A stretch of DNA of 64,000 nucleotides from JBCBSZ01 sp039818945 (GTDB lineage: Bacteria > Actinomycetota > Acidimicrobiia > Acidimicrobiales > Poriferisodalaceae), in contig JBCBSZ010000022.1 of NCBI GenBank assembly GCA_039818945.1, forward strand, positions 3,234 through 67,233, in the 5' to 3' direction. Below, piece after piece: positions 1-9,336 of this stretch. Position numbers and translations under genes: made by a program. How positions within the stretch are numbered: the first letter of the stretch is position 1; every line of letters starts with the position of its first letter. The notes under the pieces were generated by a model. The model made no database searches and was not told the DNA's origin. It saw nothing but the letters and a program-made list of their open reading frames with translations.

Positions 1-1
1 C

Positions 2-214
2 GGCTTCTCCGATGTGTGGATGGGCGCCAGCCTCGACCACTCGCTCTGGTTCCACGAACCGGTGCGCGCGCAGCGGTGGCATCTCTTCGACCTGCAGACC
101 CAGCGTCTCGGCGGTTCCCGTGGTCTCGCCACCGGGCAGATCTTCGACGAGGCCGGCCTCCACGTCGCCACGGTGGCCCAGGAGGGCCTGCTCCGGCGCC
201 GGCGATCGGGTTGA
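2..214 (+). CDS. tesB: Acyl-CoA thioesterase II, C-terminal fragment
   Basis: The gene enters from the left edge, so only the last 70 codons are visible. The product carries the conserved end of the TesB double-hotdog fold: the SLDHS..WFHEP strand, the RAQRWHLFDLQT stretch, GGSRGLATGQIFD and the terminal VATVAQEGL. TesB hydrolyses medium- and long-chain acyl-CoAs to free acid and CoA in the cytoplasm. The final residues (LRRRRSG) are arginine-rich and are encoded by the first copy of a 49-bp tandem duplication that also contains the stop codon, so the C-terminal tail may be recent. The family assignment is confident; the upstream part cannot be judged. Confidence 0.88.
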   Translation, partial: GFSDVWMGASLDHSLWFHEPVRAQRWHLFDLQTQRLGGSRGLATGQIFDEAGLHVATVAQEGLLRRRRSG

Positions 215-286
215 CCCAATGGGCCATCACCGAAGCTTGCTCCGGCGCCGGCGATCGGGTTGACCCAACGGGACGTCACCGAAGCC
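189..286. repeat. 49-bp tandem duplication at the 3' end of tesB
   Basis: Bases 189-237 and 238-286 are two adjacent copies differing at only about four positions. The first copy contains the last codons and TGA stop of tesB; the second is non-coding. The unit begins with TGCTCCGGCGCCGGCGATCG. Confidence 0.9.
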
Positions 287-335
287 TCAAGGTTCGCGGC
301 GAGCGCGCCGACGGAGAGCGTGAGGAGGAAGTCCC

Positions 336-656
336 ATGTCTCATCTCGTCATCTTCAAGAGCGCCGAGGGCAAGCAGGCCTATCACCAGGCGGCCACCCT
401 CGACGAGGCCGTGCGCTTCCTGGAGCACCTGCGCAACGTCGAGCGGGTCGAGCAGGCCAAGCTGTTCCGCCTCACCGAGGTCCCGGTCGAGTTCAAGACC
501 TACTTCCGGGCCGAGCTGCCGGGAGCCGGCGAGCCGGCACCGCCCCCGGTCGAGGCCGAGGTGGAGGAGCACCAGGACGAGCCGGAGGCCGCCGCCGAGG
601 AGCCGTCGTCCCCGACGCCGGCCTCCAACGGCAAGCGCAGCCTGCTCAAGCGCTGA
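336..656 (+). CDS. Conserved hypothetical protein with acidic Pro/Glu tail
   Basis: A 106-aa protein of unknown function. The first 65 residues look folded (SHLVIFKSAEGKQAYHQA, then a helix rich in E/R around LEHLRNVERVEQAK and FRLTEVPVEFKTYFRAEL). Residues 66-95 are a low-complexity acidic linker of E, P and A, and the protein ends in a basic KRSLLKR. A strong ribosome site (GTGAGGAGGAAG) lies about 8 nt before the ATG. There is no signal peptide or membrane segment. I do not recognise the family beyond small actinobacterial proteins. Confidence 0.75.
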   Translation: MSHLVIFKSAEGKQAYHQAATLDEAVRFLEHLRNVERVEQAKLFRLTEVPVEFKTYFRAELPGAGEPAPPPVEAEVEEHQDEPEAAAEEPSSPTPASNGKRSLLKR

Positions 657-683
657 TCGACGGCGCTCCCCGCTCCGACCGAC

Positions 684-1778
684 TCACACGGTGAGGCGGT
701 AGAAGCGGAAGAAGTCGTTGTCGATGTCGAGCACCGACACGTCGCTGAACCCGGCCGCCGAGGCGTAGCCCTCGAAGGTCGGGTGACGCATGACGGTCCC
801 GGTGCCGACCGAGTGGTCGTGGGCCAGCCCGTCGGGCAGGCAGCACAGCAGCGAGAAGCCGTAGAAGATCCGCTCGACCTCGTCGGCCGGGCCGGCGAAG
901 GTGTCGCCGACCCGCTCGTCCATGACGATGACGGTCCCGCCGGGCTTCACCAGCTGCCGCATGGTCGCGAGCACGCCGACCGGGTCCGGCATGTCGTGGA
1001 TGCACTCGAAGGCGGTGACGAGGTCGTACTGACCGGCCGCCGGCGCATCGGCCGCGTCGATGCACTCGAAGCGCACCCGGTCGTCGACGCCGCGCTTCGC
1101 GGCGATCGAACGGGCCTGGTCGATCGACGGGGCGTCGAGATCGAAGCCGTCGACCGAGGCCGTCGGATAGGCCTCGGCGATGCCGACCGCCGACCAGCCG
1201 AAGCCGGTGCCGACGTCGGCCACCCGGCCGCCGGCCTCGAGCGCGGCGTGGACCTCGGGGATGCCGGGCAGGTACTCCCGGCCGAGCAGGTTCAGGAACA
1301 TCGGTCGGTTCGCGGCGGCCTGCGCCTCGCGGGCGGCGTCGCCGTGAGCGTCCCAGCCCACCCCACCGCCGGTCCGGTAGGCATCGCAGAGGGCGTCGAG
1401 CTGGCGGGCGAGCGCTCCGACGAACACGCCGAAGGGGCGGAGGTAGGCGAGGCTGTCCCGATCGGTGAGCACCTCACGGTGTGCGTCGTCCAGCCGGAAC
1501 CGCCGCTCGGTCGCCTCGCGGTGCGGGTCGTCGCAGAAGACGAAGCCGGTCGCCGCCTGCTGCTCGAGCCACTCGCGGGCGTACCGCTCGTCGGAGCCGG
1601 TCCGCTCGGCCAGCTGGGTCGAGGTCACGGGCCCGTGCTCGGCGAGGGCGTCGTACCAGCCGAGGCGGTCACCGACGTAGATCGACAGGGTGTCCATGGC
1701 GCCGAGGACGGCGCCGAACACCCGCTCGGCGACGTCGTCGGCGGTGTCGGTGGTCGGGGTCGGATCGACGATGGTCAT
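684..1778 (-). CDS. Class I SAM-dependent methyltransferase with winged-helix N-domain
   Basis: A 364-aa protein. Residues 15-100 form the winged-helix dimerisation domain typical of O-methyltransferase-like enzymes (TSTQLAERTGSDERYAREWL). The Rossmann domain starts near residue 185 with motif I VADVGTGFGWSAVGIAEAYP, followed by the acidic GFDLDAP strand, YDLVTAFECIHDMPDP (motif II) and VKPGGTVIVMDE (motif III). It is related to mycobacterial Rv2258c-type enzymes whose substrates are small molecules. The ATG follows a GAGGAG ribosome site by about 10 nt. The gene is isolated, so the substrate cannot be inferred from context. Confidence 0.88.
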   Translation of the reverse strand: MTIVDPTPTTDTADDVAERVFGAVLGAMDTLSIYVGDRLGWYDALAEHGPVTSTQLAERTGSDERYAREWLEQQAATGFVFCDDPHREATERRFRLDDAHREVLTDRDSLAYLRPFGVFVGALARQLDALCDAYRTGGGVGWDAHGDAAREAQAAANRPMFLNLLGREYLPGIPEVHAALEAGGRVADVGTGFGWSAVGIAEAYPTASVDGFDLDAPSIDQARSIAAKRGVDDRVRFECIDAADAPAAGQYDLVTAFECIHDMPDPVGVLATMRQLVKPGGTVIVMDERVGDTFAGPADEVERIFYGFSLLCCLPDGLAHDHSVGTGTVMRHPTFEGYASAAGFSDVSVLDIDNDFFRFYRLTV

Positions 1779-1948
1779 GGCGAATCGCTCCTCGTGGGTT
1801 CGGCCGCATCGGGCGGCGCACAGCGGTGGACGGGGTCACCTCGGGGTCGAGGGACCGCCGTGTCGATGAGAGGAGCGTGCGCCGTGGACCTCGCAGCACG
1901 ATCGCAGCTGGATCGCAGCGGCTGCGACGAGGTCCGTCGCCGGTGCGA

Positions 1949-4210
1949 TCAGGCGCCGATGGCCACGACCGGGTCAACCGGTGGGTCGTCGCCCAGGCTG
2001 CCGAGGAAGGGGAGGTCGGAGAACACGAACACCCCGCCGTCGGCGGCGACCATCACGTAGCCGTCGCCGTACGGGACCATCCCGACCACCGGTGCGTTGA
2101 GCGGTCGTCCGCCCATCGATCCCCGGAACTCGGCCAGGAAGGCGAACACGCCGCCGTCGCCGCCGACGAGCCAGTAGCCGGTCCCGTCGGGGTCGGCGAC
2201 GATCGCACCGACCGGGGCGTTCAGCGGTGTGCCACCCATCGAGCCGTGGAATTGCGCATCGCCGAGCGCGAAGACGCCGCCGTCGGACCCGAGCAGGTAG
2301 AAGCCGGTGCCGCTCGCCGTCGCCACGGAGTCGACGATCGGACCGTTCAGGCGGTCGCCGAGGCCGAGGTCGACGAGGTCGACGACCGGTGGGGCGCTAC
2401 CGAAGGCCGTGACCCGTCCGCGGGTGGTCGCGATCCAGTAGCCGTCGCCGTCGGGGGCCCGCGACAGCGTGGCCGCGGTCTCGCCGGTGGCGAGGCTGCC
2501 CGGCGTGAGGCCGCCGAGGTCCGGCGCGTCGCCGACGGCCACGACCGCACCCGACTCGTCGAGGACCCAGTAGCCGTCGCCCGTGGCGGTGGCGAGCAGG
2601 TCGACGGCGTCGGCGGCGAGCTTCCCGGCGACGCCACCCGAGTCGTCGGGGTCCTCCGGGAACGAGTACACCCGCCCGGTGCGATCGAGCAGCCGGTAGG
2701 GATCGGGCTCGACCGGCGGCGTCGTGGTGGTCGGCGTCGTGGTCGTAGTGGTCGCGGGGGTCGGCGTGGTCGTCGTCGTGGCCGCGGTCGTCGTGGTCGT
2801 GGTCGGCGGCGTGGTGGTCGTGGTCGGGGGTGTCGTGGTGGTCGTCGTGGTGGTCGTGGTCGTCGTGGTGGTGGTGGTGGTCGGCGGCGTGGTGGTCGTG
2901 GTCGTGGTGGTCGTCGTGGTCGTGGTCGTCGTCGCCGGGCGGTCCTCGAGTGCGGAGACCACCGGGACGAGTGGGGTCCGATGGGCGTCGGCGCGGTTCG
3001 ACAGGTCGGCGTGCGTCCGGCTCTCGACCAGCTCCATCGAGAACGTCCGACCGGCGCCGGTGAGCAGAGGGACCGCGTTCGTCCGCCCGAAGCCGAAGAC
3101 GGTCATCACGTCGTCGAGCAACGTCCGGCGGTCGGCGACCGAGTCGTCGGTGTGCGAGACGAACAGCAGGCTGCGGTCGTCGAGCCCGTCGCGGTACGCG
3201 ATCCACTCCGGGTTCGGGAGGTCGGCGTTCGACGCCGTCGCCGAGAGCGCCGCCGACGTCGCGTCGGAGAGCAGGGTCGTGTCGTCGTCCGGCTCCACCG
3301 CACCACCCGGCGTGCCCTCGTAGAGGAACCACCACGAGCCCGTGTCGGCCGTGACCATCTCGAACGTCGAGCTCCGGGGCCCGATGGTCCACTCCGACAC
3401 CCACGCCGCGCCGATCGCCTCGGCCCGGACCACCGCCCGGACCGGGCCGTCGACCAGCAGCGTGCTCGTCGAGGTCGAGTGCGACGGGTGGAAGTAATCC
3501 GTGCCGCCGGGGTCGAAGATGGCGTTCGGGATGCCGCGGAACTCGCTCTCGGCGTTGGTCTCGCCGCCGTTCTTGACGTTCCACGAGATCCAGTCGTCGC
3601 CGGTCGTGTCGTCGTAGCTCGAGAAGGCGCCGCCCGCCGTGACGTACGACAGGACCCCGGTCTCGTTCTCGATCCGCCAGACCGCCTGGCCCTCGTCCGT
3701 GGCGGCGGCGGTGGTGACCAGCGGGACACCGGCCCAACCGGGAGCGCCGTCACCGTCCTCGCCGAGGTAGGCGTGGAACGTCCGGGTGGTGGACGCCGCC
3801 GTGGTGCCCGTCGCCGCGAAGACGATCGTGGCGTCGTCAGGGGTCGCGACGTCCTCGACCTGGACCGGCACCTCGCCGAGCTCGTCGCCGTCGCCGTCCA
3901 CCTCGACGACGACGACCGACGCGGCGTCGAGCGTGCCGCCCCCGGCCGGGGTGAGATCGACCGGCACCTCGATGACCTCGTCGAGGCGCGCCGACGACCC
4001 GGCGGTGATCTCGACGACGAGGCGGTGGTCGTGGTCGTTGCGCAGCCACGGGTCGGGATCTCCCGAGGCGGTCGCCACGGCGACCATGGCGGCCAGCGTC
4101 CCGCAGACGACGACGAGCGCGGCCGGCCAGAAGCCCGACCGGGCGGATCGTCCTCTCGTCGTCTGTCGTTGCACGAACGTCCTCGCGTCCCTCGCCCGCC
4201 CCTGCACCAT
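1949..4210 (-). CDS. Secreted Thr-rich protein with C-terminal GVFAFG/GSMGG repeats
   Basis: A 753-aa exported protein. The ATG at 4210 is chosen because it gives a normal n-region followed by the hydrophobic segment FWPAALVVVCGTLAAMVAVA (signal peptide or anchor); longer starts add an Arg-rich extension. Residues 50-420 form a beta-rich domain of unknown function with DDWISWNVKNGGE, RGIPN, FHPSHS and WWFLYEGTPGG motifs, resembling a domain seen in secreted carbohydrate-related proteins. Residues 425-500 are an almost pure threonine/proline linker. The C-terminal part carries about five degenerate repeats of 45 residues with GTGYWLVGGDGGVFAF and FHGSMGGTPLNAP, a propeller-like module common in surface proteins of Acidimicrobiia. 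Cell-surface location is inferred. Confidence 0.85.
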   Translation of the reverse strand: MVQGRARDARTFVQRQTTRGRSARSGFWPAALVVVCGTLAAMVAVATASGDPDPWLRNDHDHRLVVEITAGSSARLDEVIEVPVDLTPAGGGTLDAASVVVVEVDGDGDELGEVPVQVEDVATPDDATIVFAATGTTAASTTRTFHAYLGEDGDGAPGWAGVPLVTTAAATDEGQAVWRIENETGVLSYVTAGGAFSSYDDTTGDDWISWNVKNGGETNAESEFRGIPNAIFDPGGTDYFHPSHSTSTSTLLVDGPVRAVVRAEAIGAAWVSEWTIGPRSSTFEMVTADTGSWWFLYEGTPGGAVEPDDDTTLLSDATSAALSATASNADLPNPEWIAYRDGLDDRSLLFVSHTDDSVADRRTLLDDVMTVFGFGRTNAVPLLTGAGRTFSMELVESRTHADLSNRADAHRTPLVPVVSALEDRPATTTTTTTTTTTTTTTPPTTTTTTTTTTTTTTTTTPPTTTTTPPTTTTTTAATTTTTPTPATTTTTTPTTTTPPVEPDPYRLLDRTGRVYSFPEDPDDSGGVAGKLAADAVDLLATATGDGYWVLDESGAVVAVGDAPDLGGLTPGSLATGETAATLSRAPDGDGYWIATTRGRVTAFGSAPPVVDLVDLGLGDRLNGPIVDSVATASGTGFYLLGSDGGVFALGDAQFHGSMGGTPLNAPVGAIVADPDGTGYWLVGGDGGVFAFLAEFRGSMGGRPLNAPVVGMVPYGDGYVMVAADGGVFVFSDLPFLGSLGDDPPVDPVVAIGA
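2712..2937. repeat. Trinucleotide-biased tract coding a Thr/Pro linker
   Basis: On the + strand this stretch is built almost only from GGT/GGTC/CGT units. Read on the minus strand it encodes runs of 5 to 18 threonines separated by PP, AA or PTPA. The bias creates long false open frames (poly-valine on the + strand, poly-His/Asp on the minus strand). It should be prone to slippage and length variation. Confidence 0.85.
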
Positions 4211-4443
4211 CGGCGGCGGCGAACACCTGCTGAGCGAACCGGGCCGGTCCGCGTCACCGGCGACGCACCCGCCGAGCGGGCGACGCCGACCTCGGTCGGC
4301 TCCACCGAACACCAGGTCAGCGAGCCGATCGGTCGGTCACGACGGTACGGCCGTCGAGCGCCGGATCAAGTCGCGACGGTCACCGACGGTGGGCGCCCGG
4401 AACCCTCCAGCGGCGGCCCGGGCCGCGGTCCTACGCTCCGGTG

Positions 4444-7266
4444 GTGCGATTGCAGGTGCTCGGGCCACTCGAGCTCGTGGCCGACGACGGCACCGTGATC
4501 GGGATCGGGAGCCGGAACCAGCGGACGGTGCTCGGGGTCCTGGCTGCCCGCTCGCTGGCCAGCGGCCCTGGTGCGGTCGTGCTGGTCGAGTCGCTCGTCG
4601 AGGCGCTCTGGGGCGATGAGGCGCCCCGCAGCGCCGTGTCGTCCGCGCGGACCTACGTCTCCCGACTCCGCCGGTACCTCGACGACGCGCTCGCCGCCCG
4701 GGCCGGCGGCTACGCGCTGGACCTGGATCGCATCGGGATCGACGCGATCGACTTCGAGGGCCGTCTCGGGACGGCCTCCTCGGCGGCTGACCTCGGCGCG
4801 GCGCTCGCCCTGTGGCGCGGCCCCGCGTTCTCCGATCTCACCGGTGCGGTCGAGATCGAGGCCGAGGCGCGGCGGCTCGACGAGCGGCGCGGCGCAGCAC
4901 GCCAGCTCCTCGTCGAGCGGCTGGTCGCGGAGGGCCGACCGACCGAGGCGGCGGCCGAGGCCGAGTCGCTCCTGACCGACGAACCGCTCCGCGAGGGGGC
5001 CTGGACGGCCCTGGTGGAGGCGCTCGCCGCGCAGGGACGGTCGGCGGACGCGCTGCGGGCCGTGCAGCGGGCGGGGGAGCGACTCGCCGAGGCAGGCCTC
5101 GTGCCCGGTGCCAGCCTGCGCGAGGCCGAGGCGAGCGTGCTGTCCGGGGAGGGCGCCGAGGCAACGATGGCGCCGAGGTTGGCGCCCCCGGTGCCGGCCG
5201 GATCGCTGGTCGGGCGGACCGTCGACCGCGACCGGGTGGCCGAGCTGACCCGCCGGGCCCGTGTCGTGACGCTGGTCGGCCCCGGCGGGGTGGGCAAGAC
5301 CCGTCTGGCGCTGGAGGTGGCGCAGCTCGTGGCCACCGACCGCGAGCACGGCGCACCGGTCGTCGAGCTGGCGCGGATCTCCGACGGCGACGAGGTGCCC
5401 GGCGCGACCGCCGACGCGCTGGGCATGCTCGCCGACGGGGCCGACGACGTGCTCGGGCGCATCGGCGGCCGCGATCTGCTCATCGTGATGGACAACTGCG
5501 AGCACGTCATCGACGCCGCAGCCGCGGCCGTGGAGCGCATGGTGCGCGGCGGTCGCCGGGTTGGTGTGCTCGCGACGAGCCGGGAGCGGCTCGGCGTCGA
5601 CGGCGAGCAGGTGTGGCCGGTCGCCCCGCTCGACGCGGCTGGCAGCGAGGCACCCGCGGCGGAGCTCTTCCGCGAGCGGGCCGAGGCCGTCGCGCCGGGC
5701 TCGATCCGACCGGGCGCCGACGACCACCTGGTCGAGCGGGTCGTCACGCGACTGGACGGGCTGCCCCTGGCCATCGAGATGGCGGCCGCCCGGCTCGCCA
5801 CGATGTCGCTCCTCGAGCTGGTCGAGCTGCTCGACGAGCGCCTCGACGATCTGCGGTCGGTCCGGCGCACGGGCGACCGACGGCACCGGACGCTCGAATC
5901 GGTCATCGAGTGGTCCGAGGACCTCCTCGGTGAGGACCAGCGCCGGACGCTGCACCAGCTCTCGGTCTTCGCCGGTCCGGTCGAGGCCGGCGCGATCCGG
6001 TCGCTGCTCGGCGACGCGGCCGCCGAGCGCTGGGTGCCCTCCCTCGCCGCCCGCTCGCTCGTCACCGTGGAGCGGAGTGGCCAGCGGGTCCGCTTCGGGA
6101 TGCTCGAGACCGTGCGCGAGGTCGCTGCCGCCCGGCTCGACGCCTCGGGCGCGGGGCAGGCGCTGCGGCGGCGGCACCTCGACCTGCACGTCGAGCTGGC
6201 GGTCGACGCCGACCGGTTGCTGCGGACCGTCGACGAGGCCAGCGGCGAGGCGAGCTGCACCGCGGCCTTCGACGAGCTGCGCCGGGCACAGGCCTGGGGA
6301 CGCGAGCACGACCCCGACCGCTCCGCAACGCTCGTGGCCGCGCTCACGCGGCACTCGATCTGGACGTTGCGCACCGAGCCGCAGGAGTGGGCCGCCGCGC
6401 ACCTCCCGCGCATCTCGACCGGACATCCCCAGCTCTCCCAGCTGCTCGTCGCGACGGCGCACCGGGCGATCAACGGCGGTGACCTGGCCGCGGCCCGCCG
6501 GGCGGCGGAGTGGGCCGAGACGGCCGGCGGTCGCCGTGCCGACGTGCTCGAGGTGTTGGGCGACCTGGCGATGTACGAGGGCCGCCTCGACGACGCGCTG
6601 GACCTGGGCCGCGAGCTCGAGGCCGTCGGCGCAGAGGACGGGGAGCCGCTGTTCGTGGCCATCGGACGGTCGACGCAGCTGCTGTCGCTCGCCTACGCCG
6701 GTCACTTCGACGCAGCGGAGCAGCTGCTCGACGACGCACCGCCGGGAGGGCCGCCGACCGCAGCCGGCTGGGAGGCCTACTCCCGGGGCGAGGTGCTGCT
6801 CGACCGCCGGCCCGAGGAGGCGCTCGCCAGCTTCGCTCGTGCGATCGAGCTCGCGGACTCGGTGAGCAATCGCTTCCTGAGCGGCGTGGCGCTCGTCTCG
6901 TCGGTGTCGTTGCAGGCCCGGGTCGGCTCACCGGTCGACGCCAGCCGGGCGTTCTCGTCGGTGATCGAGCACTGGCACACGCTGGCCGCCCGGACGCATC
7001 AGCTCACGACCCTGCGCAACCTCGTCACCCTGCTCGTCCGCCTCGGTCGCGACGAGCCCGCCGCCCGCCTCCTCCACGGCGTTGCCGACCACCGGCTGCC
7101 GCCGACCTTCGGCGCGGAGGCCGAGCGGCTCGCGGCAGCGGCGGACCGCCTGCGCGAACGACTCGGACCGGATCGGTGGGCCGAGCTGGAGGCCGAGCCG
7201 ACCGACGGCGACATCGACACCTTGGCCCGCTTCGCGCTGGCCGAGCTGGCGGCGGGCTCGGGCTGA
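4444..7266 (+). CDS. AfsR/SARP-family regulator with NB-ARC ATPase and TPR-like tail
   Basis: A 940-aa cytoplasmic regulator. It begins with the classic RLQVLGPLEL winged-helix DNA-binding domain (to about residue 95), followed by a bacterial transcriptional activator domain (to about 240). The NTPase module has Walker A GPGGVGKT near residue 280, Walker B LLIVMDNCEHV near 345 and GLPLAIEMAAARLA near 440. The rest is helical TPR-like sequence. Such proteins activate secondary metabolism or stress operons. Two GTG codons occur in tandem; I choose the second because a TACGCT -10 hexamer at 4432-4437 then lies 6 nt upstream, fitting a leaderless transcript. No biosynthetic cluster is adjacent, so the target is unknown. 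Confidence 0.88.
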   Translation: MRLQVLGPLELVADDGTVIGIGSRNQRTVLGVLAARSLASGPGAVVLVESLVEALWGDEAPRSAVSSARTYVSRLRRYLDDALAARAGGYALDLDRIGIDAIDFEGRLGTASSAADLGAALALWRGPAFSDLTGAVEIEAEARRLDERRGAARQLLVERLVAEGRPTEAAAEAESLLTDEPLREGAWTALVEALAAQGRSADALRAVQRAGERLAEAGLVPGASLREAEASVLSGEGAEATMAPRLAPPVPAGSLVGRTVDRDRVAELTRRARVVTLVGPGGVGKTRLALEVAQLVATDREHGAPVVELARISDGDEVPGATADALGMLADGADDVLGRIGGRDLLIVMDNCEHVIDAAAAAVERMVRGGRRVGVLATSRERLGVDGEQVWPVAPLDAAGSEAPAAELFRERAEAVAPGSIRPGADDHLVERVVTRLDGLPLAIEMAAARLATMSLLELVELLDERLDDLRSVRRTGDRRHRTLESVIEWSEDLLGEDQRRTLHQLSVFAGPVEAGAIRSLLGDAAAERWVPSLAARSLVTVERSGQRVRFGMLETVREVAAARLDASGAGQALRRRHLDLHVELAVDADRLLRTVDEASGEASCTAAFDELRRAQAWGREHDPDRSATLVAALTRHSIWTLRTEPQEWAAAHLPRISTGHPQLSQLLVATAHRAINGGDLAAARRAAEWAETAGGRRADVLEVLGDLAMYEGRLDDALDLGRELEAVGAEDGEPLFVAIGRSTQLLSLAYAGHFDAAEQLLDDAPPGGPPTAAGWEAYSRGEVLLDRRPEEALASFARAIELADSVSNRFLSGVALVSSVSLQARVGSPVDASRAFSSVIEHWHTLAARTHQLTTLRNLVTLLVRLGRDEPAARLLHGVADHRLPPTFGAEAERLAAAADRLRERLGPDRWAELEAEPTDGDIDTLARFALAELAAGSG

Positions 7267-7335
7267 TCTCGGGCCCCGACGGGGCGACGCGCTCGGGCTG
7301 ACTGGGTCGGGGTGCGTCGTGGCCGATACTTGGTC

Positions 7336-8532
7336 GTGCACCGGACCGACGATCGAGGGCTGCCCGCGTCGTCCGGTGCGGTGCGGGCCCGGGTCGCGGC
7401 CACGGTGCTCGTCACCGCGGCGAGCGTGCTGCCGGCCTTCCTCACCGGCGCGCTGGGCGTGCAGCTCCGCGACGAGCTCTCGTTCGACGAGGGCGCGCTC
7501 GGCCTCGCCATCGGCGCCTTCTTCCTCACCGCTGCGATCGGTTCGGCGCCCGGTGGTCGGCTCGTCCAGCGCCTCGGCGCCCGGCGGTCGATCGCAGCGG
7601 CGCTGGTGGCGACCGCCGTCGCCGATCTGTGGATCGCTGTCGCAGCGACCTCGTGGGCGACGCTCGCGCTCGGCCTCGCGGTCGCGGGCGCGGCCAACGC
7701 CATCACCCAGCCGGCCGCCAACCTGCTGCTCGTCTCCGCCGTCCCCGGGCGACGGCTCGGGCTGGCGGTCTCGCTCAAGCAGGCCGGCATGCCGTCGGCG
7801 ACGCTGCTCGGCGGCCTCGCGGTGCCCCTCCTCGCCCTGACCGTGGGGTGGCGGTGGGCCTACGTCGCCGGCGCAGCACTCGCGATCGTCGGGTTGGTGG
7901 CGATCCTGCGGCTCGCTGAGGTCGACCGCCGGCCGGTCGCGGCCCGGTCAGGTCGGCCCAGCTCGTCGATGGGTGCGCTGGTGGTCGCCGCGGCCGGGAT
8001 GGTGTTCGGAGCGGCGACCGCCGGGGCCATCGGCGCCTGGGTCGTGAGCTCGGCCGAGGCGTCCGGGCTGGCGTCGGGGCCCGCCGGGCTGCTGCTCACC
8101 TTCGGCAGCGCCATCGGGATCTGCTCGCGGGTTCTGGTCGGCTGGCGTGCCGACCGGATCGAGCGGTCACCGCTGCGAACCGTCTCGACGATGCTGTTCC
8201 TCGGCGCCGCCGGTGTCGCCGGTCTCGCGTCGGACTCCACCGGCGTGCTCGTCCCGGCGACCGCCCTGGCCTTCGGTGCCGGCTGGGCCTGGCCGGGGCT
8301 GTTCAACTTTGCGGTGGTGCGGGCCAACCCCTCGGGCCCGGCCGCCGCGACCGGCATCACCCAGGTCGGGACCTATCTCGGTGCCGTCGCCGGGCCGGTC
8401 GTGTTCGGTCTCGTCGTCGACGCGACGAGCTACGACGTGGCGTGGACGATGACCGCCACCTGGGCGGTGACGGCAGCGGTCGTGATGCGCCTGGCGGACC
8501 GGCGCATGGTCGCCGCTCCGGTCGCAGCCTGA
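7336..8532 (+). CDS. MFS transporter
   Basis: A 398-aa major facilitator protein with twelve predicted hydrophobic segments and the loop motif GGRLVQRLGARRS between segments 2 and 3. A symmetric counterpart (VGWRADRIERSP) follows segment 8. It resembles the CynX/NarK-like drug or small-anion branch. The GTG at 7336 is preferred over the GTG at 7312 because GATACT lies 5 nt upstream. It follows the AfsR-like gene by about 70 nt, which may make it a target of that regulator. Its TGA directly abuts the stop of the convergent PPK2 gene: the two stops form the palindrome TGATCA. The substrate is unknown. Confidence 0.85.
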   Translation: MHRTDDRGLPASSGAVRARVAATVLVTAASVLPAFLTGALGVQLRDELSFDEGALGLAIGAFFLTAAIGSAPGGRLVQRLGARRSIAAALVATAVADLWIAVAATSWATLALGLAVAGAANAITQPAANLLLVSAVPGRRLGLAVSLKQAGMPSATLLGGLAVPLLALTVGWRWAYVAGAALAIVGLVAILRLAEVDRRPVAARSGRPSSSMGALVVAAAGMVFGAATAGAIGAWVVSSAEASGLASGPAGLLLTFGSAIGICSRVLVGWRADRIERSPLRTVSTMLFLGAAGVAGLASDSTGVLVPATALAFGAGWAWPGLFNFAVVRANPSGPAAATGITQVGTYLGAVAGPVVFGLVVDATSYDVAWTMTATWAVTAAVVMRLADRRMVAAPVAA

Positions 8533-9336
8533 TCAGCCGACCTCGGTGCCGTAGACATCGGGGACGAACGACTGATCCTCCACGGGCGGGCGGACGTACG
8601 ACGCCTCCTGCAGCGGCGGCAACTCGAGGGGCCGGGAGGTGAGGTCCTGGTACTCGAACTGATCGAGGAGGTGTCGGATGCAGTTGAGGCGGGCCCGCCG
8701 CTTGTCGTCGGCGTCGACCACCCACCACGGTGACTGCTTCGTGTCGGTGTGGGCGAACATGACGTCCTTGGCCACCGAGTAGTCGACCCAGCGGCTGCGG
8801 CTCTGGAGGTCCATGTCGCTGAGCTTCCAACGCTTCTCGGAGTGGTCGATGCGGTCCTGGAAGCGGCGCTGCTGCTCGGCGTCGCTCACCGAGAACCAGT
8901 ACTTGATCAGGTGGATGCCCGACCGGAGCAGCATGCGCTCGAACTCCGGGCACGAGCGGAGGAACTCCTCGTACTCGTCCTCGGTGCAGAACCCCATCAC
9001 CTTCTCGACGCCGGCGCGGTTGTACCAGGAGCGATCGAACAGGACCACCTCCCCGCCCGCCGGGAGGTGGGGGACGTAGCGCTGGAAGTACCACTGCGAC
9101 TTCTCGCGCTCGGTCGGGGTGCCGAGCGCGACGACCCGGACGGTACGGGGGTTGGTGCGCTGGACGATGCGCTTGATGACCCCGCCCTTGCCGGCGGCGT
9201 CGCGGCCCTCGAAGAGCACGCAGACCTTCAGCCCGGTGGACTCGACCCAGGCCTGGAGCTTCACCAGCTCGCGTTGGAGGCGGGTCAGCTCGGCCTCGTA
9301 GAACTTCTTGTCGATCCAGGTCTTCTTCGGGTTCAT
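8533..9336 (-). CDS. ppk2: Polyphosphate kinase 2
   Basis: A 267-aa PPK2-family enzyme that transfers phosphate between polyphosphate and nucleoside di- or monophosphates in the cytoplasm. Visible motifs are Walker A FEGRDAAGKGGVIKRI near residue 45, Walker B VVLFDRSWYNRAGVEKVMGF, and the lid RRFQDRIDHSEKRWKLSDMD. The length fits single-domain class I/III enzymes. The start is ATG 9336, because the conserved MNPKKTWIDKKFYEAEL start follows a GGGAGGGGG ribosome site. That site lies inside a perfect 8-bp inverted repeat abutting the start codon (separate entry). A longer in-frame extension upstream is Arg-rich and unlikely. Confidence 0.93.
   Translation of the reverse strand: MNPKKTWIDKKFYEAELTRLQRELVKLQAWVESTGLKVCVLFEGRDAAGKGGVIKRIVQRTNPRTVRVVALGTPTEREKSQWYFQRYVPHLPAGGEVVLFDRSWYNRAGVEKVMGFCTEDEYEEFLRSCPEFERMLLRSGIHLIKYWFSVSDAEQQRRFQDRIDHSEKRWKLSDMDLQSRSRWVDYSVAKDVMFAHTDTKQSPWWVVDADDKRRARLNCIRHLLDQFEYQDLTSRPLELPPLQEASYVRPPVEDQSFVPDVYGTEVG

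Noticed and set aside
2724..3323. Poly-valine frame on the + strand
   Set aside because: It is the complement of the Thr-coding repeat and has no independent start signal.
1481..4498. 1005-codon + strand open frame opposite the secreted repeat protein
   Set aside because: It is an Arg/Gly-rich antisense shadow; the minus strand encodes a signal peptide, recognisable repeats and a Thr linker.
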